DNA of 64,000 nucleotides from Paenalcaligenes hominis (GCF_011927625.1 NZ_JAATIZ010000001.1:124001-188000); one strand, 5' to 3'. Shown: positions 9,394 to 20,537, counted from the first letter of the stretch. The notes: generated by a model from the sequence alone, not told the origin. Numbers and translations are program-made.

Positions 9394-10289
9394 TCTCTGG
9401 GTTTCAGGTAATCGTAGAGTTTGGCTTCAGGACTGTCGGGTTCTGGCTGCCAGCAATAGCGCCAATGAGCCATGGGTGGCATAGAAAGTAAAATGGATTC
9501 GGTGCGACCCCCCGATTGCAAACCAAACAGGGTGCCTCGGTCGAAAACCAAATTAAACTCAACATAACGTCCGCGGCGATAGGCTTGAAATTCACGCTCG
9601 CGACTACCGTACTCAAGCTGATAGCGCGCTTTCACTATAGGCATATAGGCTTTAGCAAAATGGTTGCCTACTGACTGCATAAGCGCAAAACTTTGCTCAA
9701 AGCCATCTTCGTTGAGGTCATCAAAGAAAATGCCACCAATACCCCGGGTTTCATCACGGTGTTTCAAGTAAAAGTACTGGTCACACCACGTTTTATAAGC
9801 TGGGTATTTATCTGCACCGAATGGGGCGAGGGCATCTGCACACATTTGGTGAAAATGCACAGCGTCGTCTTCGAAAAGATAATACGGGGTGAGATCAAGA
9901 CCACCGCCAAACCAAAACACCGGCTCTTGGTCGTCTTGAGTCGGGTGCGCCACAAATAAGCGCACGTTCATATGCGAAGTGGGGACATAGGGGTTACGGG
10001 GGTGAATCACTAAAGAGACCCCCATGGCCTCCCAAGGGCGGCCTGCAAGCTCGGGCCGCTGTGCACTGGCAGAAGGCGGCAGTTGTGAGCCTTTGACATG
10101 GCTAAACAGAACTGCCGCACGCTCAAAGACCGTGCTGTTTTCTAGATAGCGTGAAATGCCCCCGCCACCTTCGGCACGTTCCCATTGGTCGGTGGCAAAA
10201 GCGTTGCCATCTATGGCTTCAAGTTGGCCCACAATGTCTTGTTGTAGACCAATTAAATAATCATAAACGGGTTGAATAGTGGAATTCAT
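9375..10289 (-). CDS. hemF: Oxygen-dependent coproporphyrinogen III oxidase
   Basis: HemF decarboxylates coproporphyrinogen III to protoporphyrinogen IX with O2, an aerobic step of heme synthesis. Motifs seen: [68 protein letters not shown] and [22 protein letters not shown] 10289 overlaps the purD stop by one base (TAATG) and gives 304 residues, close to E. coli HemF; the extension to 10319 lies inside purD. Confidence 0.97.
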   Translation of the reverse strand: MNSTIQPVYDYLIGLQQDIVGQLEAIDGNAFATDQWERAEGGGGISRYLENSTVFERAAVLFSHVKGSQLPPSASAQRPELAGRPWEAMGVSLVIHPRNPYVPTSHMNVRLFVAHPTQDDQEPVFWFGGGLDLTPYYLFEDDAVHFHQMCADALAPFGADKYPAYKTWCDQYFYLKHRDETRGIGGIFFDDLNEDGFEQSFALMQSVGNHFAKAYMPIVKARYQLEYGSREREFQAYRRGRYVEFNLVFDRGTLFGLQSGGRTESILLSMPPMAHWRYCWQPEPDSPEAKLYDYLKPREWLKNA

Positions 10290-11578
10290 TATGACTCGGA
10301 GGTAGGTAAAGCACGCCAACCAATATCACTACGGAATTGCTTGCCATCAAAGTGCACATGGGTAACGGTAGCATAAGCGGCCTCTTGGGCGCGACGCACG
10401 GACTCACCCAGTGCGGTAACGCACAGTACACGCCCTCCTGAGGTTTTAAGTTCGCCCTCGTCTAACTGTGTGCCTGCATGGAAAATCATGCATTTTTCCG
10501 TATCGGCTGGCAAAGTGTGAATGACATCGCCATAACGGGGGGCATCGGGGTAGTTGGCGGCAGCCATCACGACGCCAATAGCGGTACGGCGATCCCAATC
10601 GATCGTAGCATCATCCAATTTTGATGCAAAAGCTAACTCGAACACTTCTGTTAAGTCGTTTTTGATACGCATCATAATGGGCTGAGTTTCAGGATCGCCA
10701 AGGCGACAGTTGTACTCAAGCACTTTTAAGGGACGGGTAGCATCAGGGCCCTCGCCGATCATTAGACCCGCGTAGAGAAAACCCGTGTAGGGTAGACCTT
10801 CTTTGGCCATGCCTTGTAAGGTGGGGTTGATGACCTCGCGCATAATGCGATTGTGCAAGGTAGGACTGACAATAGGGGCAGGTGAATACGCACCCATCCC
10901 GCCTGTATTAGGCCCTTGGTCGTTATCCTTTAAGCGCTTGTGGTCTTGGCTAGTGGCCATGGGCAACACGTGTTTGCCATCGCACATGACAATAAAGCTG
11001 GCTTCTTCGCCGGTAAGGAATTCCTCGATCACAACACGTGCTCCAGCTTGACCAAACATACCGCCACCCAGCATATCGTCAACGGCGTCGAGGGCTTCGG
11101 CTTCGGTCATGGCAACAATAACGCCTTTACCCGCCGCTAAGCCATCGGCTTTGACGACAATAGGTGCGCCGTGTTCGCGAATATAGCTTTTAGCGGCCTC
11201 GAGATCAGTGAAAGACGCATAAGCTGCCGAAGGAATTTGATGGCGTGCCATGAAATCCTTGGCGTATTCCTTGGAGCTTTCTAGTTGCGCAGCGGCTTTA
11301 GTAGGACCAAAAATCTTTAAGCCGGCGGCACGAAACGCATCCACAACACCTGCTGCTAAAGGGGCCTCGGGGCCTACCACGGCAAAAGCAATTTGATTGT
11401 CTTGGGCAAATTTGACGAGCTCAGAGACCTCTGTGATGGGAACGTTTTGCATACGTTCACCAGTAGCCGTACCGCCGTTGCCAGGGGCCACATAGACCAT
11501 TTCAACGCGTTGGGATTGAGTGAGGCGCCATGCCAGGGCATGTTCACGGCCGCCACCGCCGATAACTAGTAGCTTCAT
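10289..11578 (-). CDS. purD: Phosphoribosylamine-glycine ligase
   Basis: PurD is an ATP-grasp enzyme of purine synthesis that joins glycine to phosphoribosylamine. It has the N-terminal [19 protein letters not shown], the family signature [12 protein letters not shown], and [12 protein letters not shown] near residue 286. The 429 residues fit the family. It lies 36 bp after yebC and is followed directly by hemF. Confidence 0.97.
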   Translation of the reverse strand: MKLLVIGGGGREHALAWRLTQSQRVEMVYVAPGNGGTATGERMQNVPITEVSELVKFAQDNQIAFAVVGPEAPLAAGVVDAFRAAGLKIFGPTKAAAQLESSKEYAKDFMARHQIPSAAYASFTDLEAAKSYIREHGAPIVVKADGLAAGKGVIVAMTEAEALDAVDDMLGGGMFGQAGARVVIEEFLTGEEASFIVMCDGKHVLPMATSQDHKRLKDNDQGPNTGGMGAYSPAPIVSPTLHNRIMREVINPTLQGMAKEGLPYTGFLYAGLMIGEGPDATRPLKVLEYNCRLGDPETQPIMMRIKNDLTEVFELAFASKLDDATIDWDRRTAIGVVMAAANYPDAPRYGDVIHTLPADTEKCMIFHAGTQLDEGELKTSGGRVLCVTALGESVRRAQEAAYATVTHVHFDGKQFRSDIGWRALPTSES

Positions 11579-11614
11579 AATGGAGAGGGTTGGGTGTACC
11601 TTAAAAAGTGTTAA

Positions 11615-12346
11615 TTATTCTGTTTCGTCCATAACGGCCGTGGTGTAGACCTCTTGGACGTCATCGAGTGACTCCAGAGCGTCTAGGAGTTTTTGCATTG
11701 TAACGGCGTCATCGCCTTCGAGTTCAGTTTCATTCTCGGCTTTCATGGTGACTTCGGCGACTTCAGGGTTAAGGCCAGCGGCTTCAAAAGCGGCTTTCAC
11801 AGCACTGAAATGGGTCGGCTCGCAAATGACTTCGATGAGACCTTCCTCGTCGGTAACGATATCGTCTGCACCGGCTTCGAGGGCAGCATCCATAACGGCT
11901 TCTTCGCTGGTGCCGGGGGCGAAAATAAATTGCCCGCAATGTTTAAATTGGAAAACGACCGACCCGTCTACGCCAAGGTTGCCACCGTGTTTGCTGAAAG
12001 CGTGACGGACTTCGGGCGCCGTGCGATTACGGTTATCGGTTAAACAGTCCACAATAACGGCAGCACCACCCACTCCGTAACCTTCGTAGCGAACTTCTTC
12101 GTAGTTGCCGTCATCGGCACCGCCCGCACCACGCTGTACCGCACGGCTGACATTATCTTTAGGCATGTTAGCTGCGGTGGCTTTATCCATCGCCAAGCGT
12201 AAACGGGGGTTTGAGTCTGGGTCGGGGCCTGCCTCGCGTGCCGCTACGGTAATTTCGCGGATAATTTTTGTCCAAATTTTAGAGCGCTTTGCGTCTTGGC
12301 GCCCTTTGCGATGTTGGATATTAGCCCATTTACTGTGACCAGCCAT
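11615..12346 (-). CDS. yebC: YebC/PmpR family transcription or translation regulator
   Basis: The N-terminal [18 protein letters not shown] and the segments [26 protein letters not shown] and [23 protein letters not shown] are diagnostic of the TACO1/YebC family. Members have been described as DNA-binding regulators, and more recently as ribosome factors that relieve stalling at proline stretches. I chose ATG 12346 because the family always starts MAGHSKW; the 4 residues before it are not conserved. It is probably the first gene of the yebC-purD-hemF-nadD-rsfS-rlmH-pyk-maf operon. Confidence 0.95.
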   Translation of the reverse strand: MAGHSKWANIQHRKGRQDAKRSKIWTKIIREITVAAREAGPDPDSNPRLRLAMDKATAANMPKDNVSRAVQRGAGGADDGNYEEVRYEGYGVGGAAVIVDCLTDNRNRTAPEVRHAFSKHGGNLGVDGSVVFQFKHCGQFIFAPGTSEEAVMDAALEAGADDIVTDEEGLIEVICEPTHFSAVKAAFEAAGLNPEVAEVTMKAENETELEGDDAVTMQKLLDALESLDDVQEVYTTAVMDETE

Positions 12347-12674
12347 AACAAATACCAAAAGAAAAAAATGAATGGAAAGGTGAAGAGCACGGCATGTGTA
12401 TTCAGGTCTTTGTACTTGGTGTGAACTACACTGTTGCAGTGCATCTAGGTTTTGTGCGAGGCTCTATTGTATAACGAGAGCAGCATCACCCATGCAGAGC
12501 GCCCATTTTACAATGAAAAGTCGTTGCCGCTGCAGAGTTTTGATACGTGGTATGTGTAATACAGGCTCTAGTGTAACAATAGACGTGATAATTAGGCAGA
12601 ACGTGTTTGTTAGAAGAAACAGTTTGCGTGGTGCACTTCTTCACAAGCCATTTTAAGAAAAGGGTAAATAAAAC
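12347..12674. other. Intergenic region between divergent yebC and ghrA
   Basis: This 328-bp stretch must hold both divergent promoters, but I cannot assign convincing -35/-10 pairs. A small inverted repeat (CACTG, 3-nt gap, CAGTG) lies near 12430-12442. The short open frames here have no family features and I do not call them genes. Confidence 0.5.
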
Positions 12675-13607
12675 ATGACCACAGTGTTCATAGCGGTAGA
12701 GCATCCCAAGTCTGGCCAAGAATGGGTACGCATTTTTCAAGAGTTACAGCCCGACTGGCAGGTGCTAGAGTGGACCCCAGGTCTAGCAATCAAAGCAGAT
12801 ATCGCCATTGTCTGGCGGCCTGATGCGCAGTTATTTGTCGAGCAGCCTCAACTGAAAGCGGTATTTAATATGGGCGCAGGGGTAGACGCGATAGATTTTG
12901 ATGTGATCCCCGAACAGATCCCTGTGTACCGTGTCGAGGACGGCGGTATGGCAGTGCAAATGGCTGAATACGCGATTTATGGTGTATTAAATGCCACGCA
13001 ACGCTTTGCCCCTTATGTCGAGCTACAACAACAAAACACATGGAAAGTGATTCGTCCGGTACACCGCGAACAGTGGCCCATTGGAGTAATGGGCTATGGC
13101 CAAATAGGTCAAAAGGTCGTGCAAAGCCTAGAGGTCTTAGGCTATCCGGTTAGCGCATGGGTGCGCACAGCGCGTCATGACTCAAACGGAACCAAACTCT
13201 ATGCGGGGGAACACGAATTCGATGCCTTTTTAGCGGCATCACGTATTTTAGTGAATGTATTGCCCTTAACACCCGAGACAACCGGCTTATTAAATAAATC
13301 AAATTTATTAAAACTGCAGCCAGATAGTTACTTAATTAATATGGCGCGCGGCCCCCACGTGGTAGACCAAGACTTGCTTGAGGTCATTGATAGTGGACAT
13401 ATGAGCGGCGCATTATTGGATGTATTTCACCAAGAGCCCTTACCTACCACCCACCCGTTTTGGCAGCATCCACGTATTACGATGACACCCCACATTTCAG
13501 GGGTGTCATTACGTTACCCAACCGCACGCCATATTCATGAAAAAGCAGTGGCTTTTTTAGGCGGGCAGTCAATTTCAGGTTTAGTGCAACGCCAGCGTTT
13601 GTATTAA
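12675..13607 (+). CDS. ghrA: Glyoxylate/hydroxypyruvate reductase A-like D-2-hydroxyacid dehydrogenase
   Basis: The 310-residue protein is a D-isomer-specific 2-hydroxyacid dehydrogenase. It has the NAD(P) motif GVMGYGQIGQKVVQSL near residue 137, LVNVLPLTPETTGLL near residue 195, NMARGPHVVDQDLL near residue 216, the catalytic Glu in DVFHQEPLPTTHPFW, and a late His in TMTPHISGVS. GhrA reduces glyoxylate and hydroxypyruvate. Substrate choice is inferred from overall similarity to GhrA. The start is ATG 12675, with an AAGGG site upstream. Confidence 0.85.
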   Translation: MTTVFIAVEHPKSGQEWVRIFQELQPDWQVLEWTPGLAIKADIAIVWRPDAQLFVEQPQLKAVFNMGAGVDAIDFDVIPEQIPVYRVEDGGMAVQMAEYAIYGVLNATQRFAPYVELQQQNTWKVIRPVHREQWPIGVMGYGQIGQKVVQSLEVLGYPVSAWVRTARHDSNGTKLYAGEHEFDAFLAASRILVNVLPLTPETTGLLNKSNLLKLQPDSYLINMARGPHVVDQDLLEVIDSGHMSGALLDVFHQEPLPTTHPFWQHPRITMTPHISGVSLRYPTARHIHEKAVAFLGGQSISGLVQRQRLY

Positions 13608-13639
13608 TTTTATTGTTTGATGCATTCAGGAGTCTATCT

Positions 13640-14629
13640 ATGTCAACGTCGATTAAAGCAATTCGAATTGAGAAAAATGGCGGTCCAGAGGTAATGCAAA
13701 TGGTGCAGCTTCCTGTGCCGCAGCCTCAAGCTCACGAGGTCGTGGTGCGTAACAAAGCCATCGGTTTGAACTTTATTGATATTTACTGTCGTGACGGGTT
13801 GTATCCCTCTACGCTTCCTCATGGTCTGGGCTTTGAGGGGGCAGGTGTGGTCGAAGCAGTAGGTGCAGAGGTCACACACGTTAAAGAAGGCGACCGCGTT
13901 GCATATGGTCAAGGCCCCCTCGGTGCGTATGCCGAGGCGCATTGCTTACCTGCTGATCGCGTGGTGAAGCTCCCTGATGCCATTAGTTTCGAAGAAGGCG
14001 CGGCCATGATGCTTAAAGGCCTAACCGTGCAATATTTGTTTCGTCAAACATATCGCCTAGAGCCCGGGCAAACCATCTTATTTCATGCCGCAGCAGGGGG
14101 CGTCGGCCTGATTGCATGCCAATGGGCCAAGGCCTTAGGGGTGAATTTAATTGGTACAGCTTCCAGCGCTGAAAAGATGGAGCTCGCCAAGCAGCATGGC
14201 GCTTGGGCCATGATTAATTATAAAACAGAAGACGTAGTACAGCGTGTGCTAGAGCTAACCGACGGCGCCAAGGTGCCGGTCGTCTACGACGGGGTAGGGG
14301 CCGCAACCTGGGAGCGCTCGTTAGATTGTCTGCAACCACGCGGCTTAATGGTAAGCTACGGGAACGCGTCTGGCCCAGTAACGGGTGTTAATTTAGGTAT
14401 TTTGGCGCAAAAAGGCTCGTTATATGTCACCCGTCCTATCTTAGGCAACTTTGTAGCGACCCAAGAGGCCATGCAAACGGCAGCCGATGAGCTCTTTGAT
14501 TTGGTAGAAAGTGGCCAGATCAAGATCCAAATTGGACAACGGGTTCCGCTCGAACAAGTCGGCGAGGCCCACAAGGCCTTAGCGGCTGGTCAAACGACTG
14601 GGGCTACGATTTTGACTCTAGATAATTAA
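13640..14629 (+). CDS. qor: Quinone oxidoreductase, zinc-independent MDR family
   Basis: The 329-residue protein matches NADPH:quinone oxidoreductase of the medium-chain dehydrogenase family: IRIEKNGGPEVMQ, GLNFIDIYCRDGLYP, GFEGAGVVEAVG and the NADPH motif HAAAGGVGLIACQWAKALG near residue 150. The catalytic-zinc Cys/His of alcohol dehydrogenases are absent, as expected. I chose ATG 13640 because CAGGAG lies just upstream; the extension to 13613 lacks a ribosome site. It is 32 bp downstream of ghrA. Confidence 0.9.
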   Translation: MSTSIKAIRIEKNGGPEVMQMVQLPVPQPQAHEVVVRNKAIGLNFIDIYCRDGLYPSTLPHGLGFEGAGVVEAVGAEVTHVKEGDRVAYGQGPLGAYAEAHCLPADRVVKLPDAISFEEGAAMMLKGLTVQYLFRQTYRLEPGQTILFHAAAGGVGLIACQWAKALGVNLIGTASSAEKMELAKQHGAWAMINYKTEDVVQRVLELTDGAKVPVVYDGVGAATWERSLDCLQPRGLMVSYGNASGPVTGVNLGILAQKGSLYVTRPILGNFVATQEAMQTAADELFDLVESGQIKIQIGQRVPLEQVGEAHKALAAGQTTGATILTLDN

Positions 14630-14684
14630 TTGGCGTAGCGACCCATCCCCGCCCTGAATGGCGAGGTTTTGCGTGCTATCCCAT

Positions 14685-14717
14685 AAAAAAGCCGAACTGG
14701 TCGAGTTCGGCTTTTTT
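14685..14717. terminator. Bidirectional intrinsic terminator between qor and fbp
   Basis: AAAAAAGCCGAACT and AGTTCGGCTTTTTT form a near-perfect stem with T runs in both directions, ending both converging transcripts. Confidence 0.9.
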
Positions 14718-14735
14718 GATAGGCGTCTGGTAGGG

Positions 14736-15758
14736 TTACGAGGCGCTGTGCTCAAGGTGGTAACGTTGAACGCGTTCCACTTCATTTTTAGAGCCTAACA
14801 CCACACCGACACGTTGATGCAATGCATTAGGTTGGATATCTAAAATACGCTGAGCACCGTCAACAGCAGCACCACCGGCTTGTTCAACGAGAAAGCTCAT
14901 GGGATTAGCCTCGTACATCAAGCGTAACTTACCCTGACGGACCGATTCACGGTGATCACGTGGGTACATGAAAATACCGCCGCGCGTTAAAATACGATGC
15001 ACATCCGCCACCATGGAAGCAATCCAACGCATATTGTAATTTTTTCCTAACGGCCCGTCTTGGCCTTGCAAGCACTCGTCAATATAACGACTGATGGGGG
15101 CTTCCCAATGGCGTTGATTTGACATGTTAATGGCAAATTCTGCCGTGTCTTCAGGAATCGTAATCGCAGGATGCGTTAACACCCACGAGCCGGTTTCACG
15201 GTCTAATGTAAAGCCTACTACGCCTGAACCCACGGTTAGGATCAACATAGTTTGTGGGCCATACACGGCATAGCCTGCTGCCACCTGTTGCACGCCCGGT
15301 TGCATAAAGTCTTTTTCCTCAATGGTGCGGCTGTGAGCTTCTTCGGGCAGTTGCAATACCGAGAAAATCGTTCCAATAGAAACGTTGACGTCAATGTTTG
15401 ACGAACCATCTAAAGGATCAAATAACAATAAATTTTTACCCTTAGGGTAATGGCTGGGAATGCGATGGATGGTGTCCATTTCCTCGGACGCCATGGCAGC
15501 TAAGTTGCCGCCCCATTCATTGGCCTCAAGCAAAATTTCATTTGAAATGACATCTAGCTTTTTTTGTACTTCGCCTTGGACGTTTTCACTGTCTAGGCTA
15601 CCTAGTACACCACCTAAAGCGCCCTTGCTAACTGCATGGCCAATGGCTTTACACGCGCGTGCCACCGTTTCGATGAGTAGACGTACATCAGCGGTGACGA
15701 CATGGTGTTCGCGCTGTTGTTCAACTAAATAATGAGTAAGGTTTTTCTTTAAGTGCAT
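14736..15758 (-). CDS. fbp: Fructose-1,6-bisphosphatase class I
   Basis: Fbp removes the 1-phosphate of fructose 1,6-bisphosphate in gluconeogenesis. Metal-site motifs are seen at [11 protein letters not shown] (Glu) and [24 protein letters not shown]; the substrate site includes [19 protein letters not shown] and GGIFMYPRD. The 340 residues match class I enzymes. It lies 4 bp after pepN, so the two are probably co-transcribed and end at the terminator near 14700. Confidence 0.97.
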   Translation of the reverse strand: MHLKKNLTHYLVEQQREHHVVTADVRLLIETVARACKAIGHAVSKGALGGVLGSLDSENVQGEVQKKLDVISNEILLEANEWGGNLAAMASEEMDTIHRIPSHYPKGKNLLLFDPLDGSSNIDVNVSIGTIFSVLQLPEEAHSRTIEEKDFMQPGVQQVAAGYAVYGPQTMLILTVGSGVVGFTLDRETGSWVLTHPAITIPEDTAEFAINMSNQRHWEAPISRYIDECLQGQDGPLGKNYNMRWIASMVADVHRILTRGGIFMYPRDHRESVRQGKLRLMYEANPMSFLVEQAGGAAVDGAQRILDIQPNALHQRVGVVLGSKNEVERVQRYHLEHSAS

Positions 15759-15762
15759 GACG

Positions 15763-18435
15763 TTATTTAATAGTGAGAGCTTTTTGAACGATTTCTTTAA
15801 CGTTAGGAGAGAGCTGAGAGTGTTGCTGCAAACGCTCGAAACGCTGTTTTAGTTCCGAACGGAATGGCTCGGCATAATGGGACCAGTTATCAAAGGCTCG
15901 GCATAAGCGGGCAGAAATTTCTGGGTTGAGCGCATCCAGAGCCACGACATGGTTGTACCAAAAATCATAACCAGATGGGCAGTGTACTTGCGTCATGTTA
16001 TTCGTGCAGAACTGAAAGATCAATGCACGCGCCCGGTTTGGGTTACGTAAAGTAAAGTCAGGGTGCTGGCTAAGAGCAATGGCCTGATTGACGTCGAAGT
16101 AGGGGGCATTTGCTTGAATGCTAAACCAGCGATCCAATACCAACGCATTAGAGTGCCACGTAGCATAAAAGTCGTTTAACACTGCTTGACGCTGTTCAGC
16201 AGGACCATAATGCACGAGAGCTGTTAACGCGCCCCATTGGTCTGTCATATTGGTGGCAGAATGGTATTGGGCTTGGGCCCACGCTAAAGCGTGTGGGTGC
16301 TGAGCCATAACAAGCTGTTGCAGCGCTAGGTTTTTTAAAGCGCGATCCCCAGCTTCGGTTGCATGAGGAGAATAAGCCGAGGGGGTTTGGCTAAGTAAGC
16401 GTTCGTATAAAGTGGCCCAAGCATGACTGAGCTGTTGCGCGAGCGCGTACTCAAGGTTTTGATGACGTCGTACCAACACATCAGGTGCTATGGGGCGCAT
16501 TTGTGTAAGCAGCTGCCGCACGCTAGGTAAGCGTAAGGCACGACTTAAATAGGCACTGGATAAGTCGGTGTCTTCGAGTAAACGCGTCCATACCTGAAGT
16601 AGAGCGTGTTGCAATGGCGCGCTTTCAGTTGCATCGTCAGTTAGCAGGCAACGTTGCGCCAGATTTTGAATGGCATGCCACCGACTAAAAGCATTGTCAT
16701 CATGATGAGCTAGTACAATGAGCTCATCAAGGGGGCGTTCATAATCAAGATGTACTGGGGCAGAAAAGTCGCGTAACAGTGATAGAACTGGTGCTTCGGT
16801 CACCTGCTCAAACACAAATTGTTGCTGGGCTTGGTCAATACGCAAAGTGAATTGGTTTGCTGTTTTTTGTTCGTGCATCACTTTAAGAGGTGCACCGTGC
16901 GTATTTAAAAAGCCCAGTGTCAACGGCATTAATAAAGCGGGCTTAGGGGCCAAGGGCTGTGTTAAAAGCTCAATCCCAACGGGCGGGTTGTGTTGGTGAA
17001 TGGTCAAGGTTGCTGTTTGCAAGGCAGCATCGTAGTGCAGTTGTACCCCTAAACGTGGCGTACCGGCTTGCTCGTACCACCCTGCAAAAGCAGCCAAGGT
17101 TTGGCCGGGGAACTGCGACTGGTATTGTTGATCCATGCACGCCATAAAATCGTCGCAAGTGACAGCTTGGCTATCAAACTGAGTAAAATACGTTTTTAAT
17201 GCTGCTTGAAACCCGCTTTCGCCTAACAGAGTGTGAAACATGCGGATGACTTCAGCCCCTTTCTCGTAGATGGTGGCGGTATAGAAATTGCTAATTTCCT
17301 CGTAACTATTGGGCCGTATAGGGTGCGCCATGGGGCCAGCGTCCTCGGGGAACTGGGCTAAATGCAAGACATTGACATCATCGATGCGTTTTACCGCGCG
17401 TGCACTTTGGGCGGCGGCACCGTCTAGGCCTGCTGCCAGCATATCGGCGCTAAATTCTTGGTCTCTAAAAACAGTTAGGCCCTCTTTGAGTGAGAGCTGA
17501 AACCAATCACGGCAGGTGACTCGATTGCCTGTCCAGTTATGAAAGTATTCATGACCAATGACGGCTTCAATATCGCGGTAGCTTTGATCAGTTGTACTTT
17601 GCGGTTGCGCCAAAACATAGGCCGCGTTAAACACATTGAGCCCTTTGTTTTCCATTGCCCCCATATTGAAATCAGCCGCTGACACCACCATGTAACGATC
17701 TAAATCAAGCTCTAAACCAAAACGCTGCTCATCCCAACGCAAGGCGTTAATTAAGCTTTGCATGGCCCATTCGGTTTTATCGTAATCGCCCTTATCACTG
17801 TAAATTTGCAACAGAACCTGGCGCCCTGAAGCGGTATGTATGTGTTGCTCGCGGCAATCAAAATCACCAGCTACGACTGCAAATAAATAAGACGGTTTGG
17901 CAAAAGGGTCTTCCCAAATTGCCTCATGGCGCGTGGGGCTTAGCTCAGCACTATGGATAAGATTGCCATTAGAGAGCAAATAGGGGAACAGCTGTTTATC
18001 GCCGACTAAATGCACTGTGTATCGGCTTAGCACATCAGGCCGGTCGGCAAACCATGTGATTTTTCTAAAGCCTTCGGCCTCACATTGGGTAAATAAGTGC
18101 TGCCCCGATTGGTATAACCCCATTAAGCTCGTGTTTTGGGCCGGTTCACAATAGTTTTCAATTTCAATGGTGTGTGTGGGTTGGCTTAGGGGTATATGTA
18201 GAGTAGTGGGACTAAGTAAGTAGTCGGAATCCGCTAACACTTGACCATCGACCTGAATGCGTAAGAGATGTAAGTCCTCACCATCTAATACTAAGGGGGC
18301 GCCAGGCGTGTCGGTATGGACAATAAAGCGACTATGGATGCGAGTACGCTGTAGACCTAAATCAAAGTGCAAGTGTAAATGCGGGATCTGGTAAGCGTAA
18401 GGAGTGTAGTTTTTTCTTAAGATGGTGGGAGTCAT
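15763..18435 (-). CDS. pepN: Aminopeptidase N (M1 family)
   Basis: The 890-residue zinc metallopeptidase removes N-terminal residues from peptides in the cytoplasm. It has the M1 exopeptidase motif [12 protein letters not shown] and the zinc site [12 protein letters not shown] with the downstream Glu in [14 protein letters not shown]. The order N-domain, catalytic domain, helical C-domain and overall length match E. coli PepN. There is no signal peptide. It is divergent from the lipoprotein gene at 18515. Confidence 0.97.
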   Translation of the reverse strand: MTPTILRKNYTPYAYQIPHLHLHFDLGLQRTRIHSRFIVHTDTPGAPLVLDGEDLHLLRIQVDGQVLADSDYLLSPTTLHIPLSQPTHTIEIENYCEPAQNTSLMGLYQSGQHLFTQCEAEGFRKITWFADRPDVLSRYTVHLVGDKQLFPYLLSNGNLIHSAELSPTRHEAIWEDPFAKPSYLFAVVAGDFDCREQHIHTASGRQVLLQIYSDKGDYDKTEWAMQSLINALRWDEQRFGLELDLDRYMVVSAADFNMGAMENKGLNVFNAAYVLAQPQSTTDQSYRDIEAVIGHEYFHNWTGNRVTCRDWFQLSLKEGLTVFRDQEFSADMLAAGLDGAAAQSARAVKRIDDVNVLHLAQFPEDAGPMAHPIRPNSYEEISNFYTATIYEKGAEVIRMFHTLLGESGFQAALKTYFTQFDSQAVTCDDFMACMDQQYQSQFPGQTLAAFAGWYEQAGTPRLGVQLHYDAALQTATLTIHQHNPPVGIELLTQPLAPKPALLMPLTLGFLNTHGAPLKVMHEQKTANQFTLRIDQAQQQFVFEQVTEAPVLSLLRDFSAPVHLDYERPLDELIVLAHHDDNAFSRWHAIQNLAQRCLLTDDATESAPLQHALLQVWTRLLEDTDLSSAYLSRALRLPSVRQLLTQMRPIAPDVLVRRHQNLEYALAQQLSHAWATLYERLLSQTPSAYSPHATEAGDRALKNLALQQLVMAQHPHALAWAQAQYHSATNMTDQWGALTALVHYGPAEQRQAVLNDFYATWHSNALVLDRWFSIQANAPYFDVNQAIALSQHPDFTLRNPNRARALIFQFCTNNMTQVHCPSGYDFWYNHVVALDALNPEISARLCRAFDNWSHYAEPFRSELKQRFERLQQHSQLSPNVKEIVQKALTIK

Positions 18436-18514
18436 CGGCTAATTGGCAAGAGATAAAAAAGAAAAAAGATTAATATATTTATTGTAGTCTTTTCACGTAA
18501 ATAAAGGAGTTGGT

Positions 18515-19153
18515 ATGCGTGTAGCTAAGACAAAGTTTCACTATAAAAGCCTTAGCTATTTCTGGCTGAGTGCATTGGTGCTGTTGCTTTCTGGGTGTGC
18601 GAGCTCTTGGTCAGCAAAAGTCACGACGTTTCAACAATGGCCTACCGAGCTGTATCAGGCTCGTTATCAAATTGTAGCCAATGCAGAGCAAAAAAATAGC
18701 TTGGAATTTCAATCGGTTGCTGACTCTGTGCGTATAGCTATGGGTGCGGCTGGCTTGGTCGAAGGGGGGGATGAAAGCCGTTTAGCTGTCGAGGTTGACT
18801 ATGGCAATCCGGTACAACAAGAATGGGTAGAGCGTTATAGTGACCCCTATGATCCATTTTTCTATGGCGGACCGTTCTCTACGGGCATATGGGCGGGTTT
18901 CGGTTCGATGCATTTCGGAGGTATGTATTATCCCACACCCCAATACGTTTCTGTTCCCGTTAATGTATACAACAATACGTTATCAGTTGTAATTAAAGAC
19001 CGTGAATCGGGAATGAAAGAAGTATTTAAAGTGACAGCTATTAATAAAAGTGATGACGATAACTTAGTATCTGTTATACCTTTGTTGGCTAAAGCGGCTT
19101 TTACTAATTTTCCTGGAATGAATGGCAAGGTGCAATACGTAGAGGTTAAATAA
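18515..19153 (+). CDS. DUF4136-like lipoprotein
   Basis: The 212-residue protein starts with a charged region, a hydrophobic stretch and a lipobox (LLLSGCASS, Cys near residue 28), so it should be lipid-anchored in the cell envelope. The mature part includes SLEFQSVADSVRIAMGAAGL, a Gly/Phe/Tyr-rich middle (DPFFYGGPFSTGIWAGFG) and a beta-rich C-terminus with LSVVIKDRESG. This resembles DUF4136 outer-membrane lipoproteins of unknown function. AGGAG precedes the ATG. Confidence 0.8.
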   Translation: MRVAKTKFHYKSLSYFWLSALVLLLSGCASSWSAKVTTFQQWPTELYQARYQIVANAEQKNSLEFQSVADSVRIAMGAAGLVEGGDESRLAVEVDYGNPVQQEWVERYSDPYDPFFYGGPFSTGIWAGFGSMHFGGMYYPTPQYVSVPVNVYNNTLSVVIKDRESGMKEVFKVTAINKSDDDNLVSVIPLLAKAAFTNFPGMNGKVQYVEVK

Positions 19154-19190
19154 TAAAAAACGCGCTGCTCTTTGGGTGGAGCAGCGCGTT
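19154..19190 (-). terminator. Intrinsic terminator of hns
   Basis: AACGCGCTGCTC and GAGCAGCGCGTT form a perfect 12-bp stem. Read leftward it is followed by TTTTTATTA, as expected for the hns transcript; rightward the T run is poor, though the stem may also protect the lipoprotein mRNA. Confidence 0.85.
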
Positions 19191-19213
19191 AATTGACCGT
19201 TTACCTAAACGAT

Positions 19214-19543
19214 TTACTTAATTAAGAAATCATCACGATTTTTACCTTGGGCTTCAGCGTCAACAATCCAGCGGGGTGGGCGACCACGACCTGTCCAGGT
19301 TTCGCCTGTTTCGGGGTTTTGGAAACGAGCTGGGGTAGAACTCGTTGTAGCACCACGTTTTTGACGGCGATCGAAAGCTTGGGTGATTTCCTCTGGGGTA
19401 ATGCCGTACTCTTGCATGGATTTAATAATTGAGTTGATAACAGGACGGCGTTGGCGTGTGTGCAGGGTACGCATTTTACGTTGGAGTTTTTGTATTTGTT
19501 TTTCAAGCTGCTGTTTTTCACTTAAGAAGTTTTCTTGGGGCAT
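19214..19543 (-). CDS. hns: H-NS family nucleoid protein (Bordetella/Burkholderia type)
   Basis: The 109-residue protein has an N-terminal coiled-coil region rich in Gln, Lys and Leu (residues 5-30) for oligomerisation. The C-terminal DNA-binding domain reads FQNPETGETWTGRGRPPRW, with the H-NS AT-hook-like core GRGRPP, and ends GKNRDDFLIK. Such proteins bind AT-rich DNA and silence acquired genes. AGGA precedes the ATG. The upstream region is AT-rich and holds a perfect inverted repeat that might serve autoregulation. Confidence 0.93.
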   Translation of the reverse strand: MPQENFLSEKQQLEKQIQKLQRKMRTLHTRQRRPVINSIIKSMQEYGITPEEITQAFDRRQKRGATTSSTPARFQNPETGETWTGRGRPPRWIVDAEAQGKNRDDFLIK

Positions 19544-19592
19544 TGTCTTTTCCTGTGTTTGTGTGTTTAGTTATTTAACTATTTTATATTAA

Positions 19593-19612
19593 TGTAAGAG
19601 CCAACTCTTACA
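19593..19612. repeat. Perfect inverted repeat in the hns upstream region
   Basis: TGTAAGAG, a 4-nt gap, then CTCTTACA. It lies about 50 bp upstream of the hns start in very AT-rich DNA and has no T run, so it is more like an operator than a terminator. Confidence 0.5.
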
Positions 19613-19691
19613 AATAGATTCTAACGCTTTTTATAAAAGAATAAAATGTATTAACAAAAATAGCGTAAGTAAAGATCATGGTGGAAGCATA

Positions 19692-20519
19692 ATGATGAGT
19701 TATCCTGATAATAAACGAATAAAGCTAGCCGCTATTCAAATGGTTTCTGGTCCATATCTAAGCGAAAATTTAAGGGCTGCAGCGTATTGGATTGCACAAG
19801 CCGCTCTTTCCAAAGCGGAAATTATTGCTTTACCGGAATACTTTTGCTTTTTGGGAAATACAGAAACACAAAAGCAAGCACTAATAGAAGAATTTGGTCA
19901 TGGCCCCATCCAACAGTTTTTATCTGAACAGGCGGCGTTACATGGGGTGTGTTTGATTGGTGGTACCCTGGGTTTACAGGCGCCAGATACTACGCGTTAT
20001 TACAACAGCACATTAGTTTTTGACCCCGCCGGTCAGTGCATAGCACGTTATGACAAAATTCATCTCTTCAGCTTCCAAAGCGAAACCGAGCACTATGACG
20101 AAGCACAAACCATTCAAGCAGGAAATTTAATTCCTACAGTGGTTGACATACAAGGGTTTAAAGTCGGTTTGGGTATTTGTTATGACTTACGTTTTCCAGA
20201 GCTTTTTAGGGCAATGGGCCCGATAGATCTTTTAGTATTGCCCGCGGCTTTTACCTACACGACAGGTCAAGCACATTGGGACCTCTTACTACGTGCCCGA
20301 GCCATAGAAAACCAATGCTATGTTTTGGCACCAGCCCAAGGCGGGGTTCACCCAAATGGGCGTCAAACATGGGGGCATACCCAACTCATCGACCCTTGGG
20401 GTGTAGTAATCGATAATTTGACCACAGGCGAAGGGGTGGTCAATGGCATAATAGAAAAGAAGCGATTAAGTGAAGTGCGCTCAGGCTTGCCTGCACTTAC
20501 GCATCGCCGCTTTGTTTGA
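19692..20519 (+). CDS. Carbon-nitrogen hydrolase (nitrilase superfamily, Nit1/omega-amidase-like)
   Basis: The 275-residue protein carries the nitrilase-fold Glu-Lys-Cys triad: Glu in IIALPEYFCFLG near residue 48, Lys in RYDKIHLFSF near residue 121, Cys in VGLGICYDLRFPELFR near residue 162. It resembles Nit1-type enzymes that hydrolyse deaminated glutathione or omega-amides. ATG 19692 and 19695 are both possible; GGAAG lies upstream. It lies 18 bp before tldD and is probably co-transcribed, a frequent neighbourhood in betaproteobacteria. Confidence 0.88.
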   Translation: MMSYPDNKRIKLAAIQMVSGPYLSENLRAAAYWIAQAALSKAEIIALPEYFCFLGNTETQKQALIEEFGHGPIQQFLSEQAALHGVCLIGGTLGLQAPDTTRYYNSTLVFDPAGQCIARYDKIHLFSFQSETEHYDEAQTIQAGNLIPTVVDIQGFKVGLGICYDLRFPELFRAMGPIDLLVLPAAFTYTTGQAHWDLLLRARAIENQCYVLAPAQGGVHPNGRQTWGHTQLIDPWGVVIDNLTTGEGVVNGIIEKKRLSEVRSGLPALTHRRFV

Positions 20520-20537
20520 GTAATTTAAGGATTGTAG

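Noticed and set aside
12396-12740. Open frames on both strands in the yebC-ghrA gap
   Set aside because: They overlap each other, lack ribosome sites and resemble no family; the region is better read as promoter DNA.
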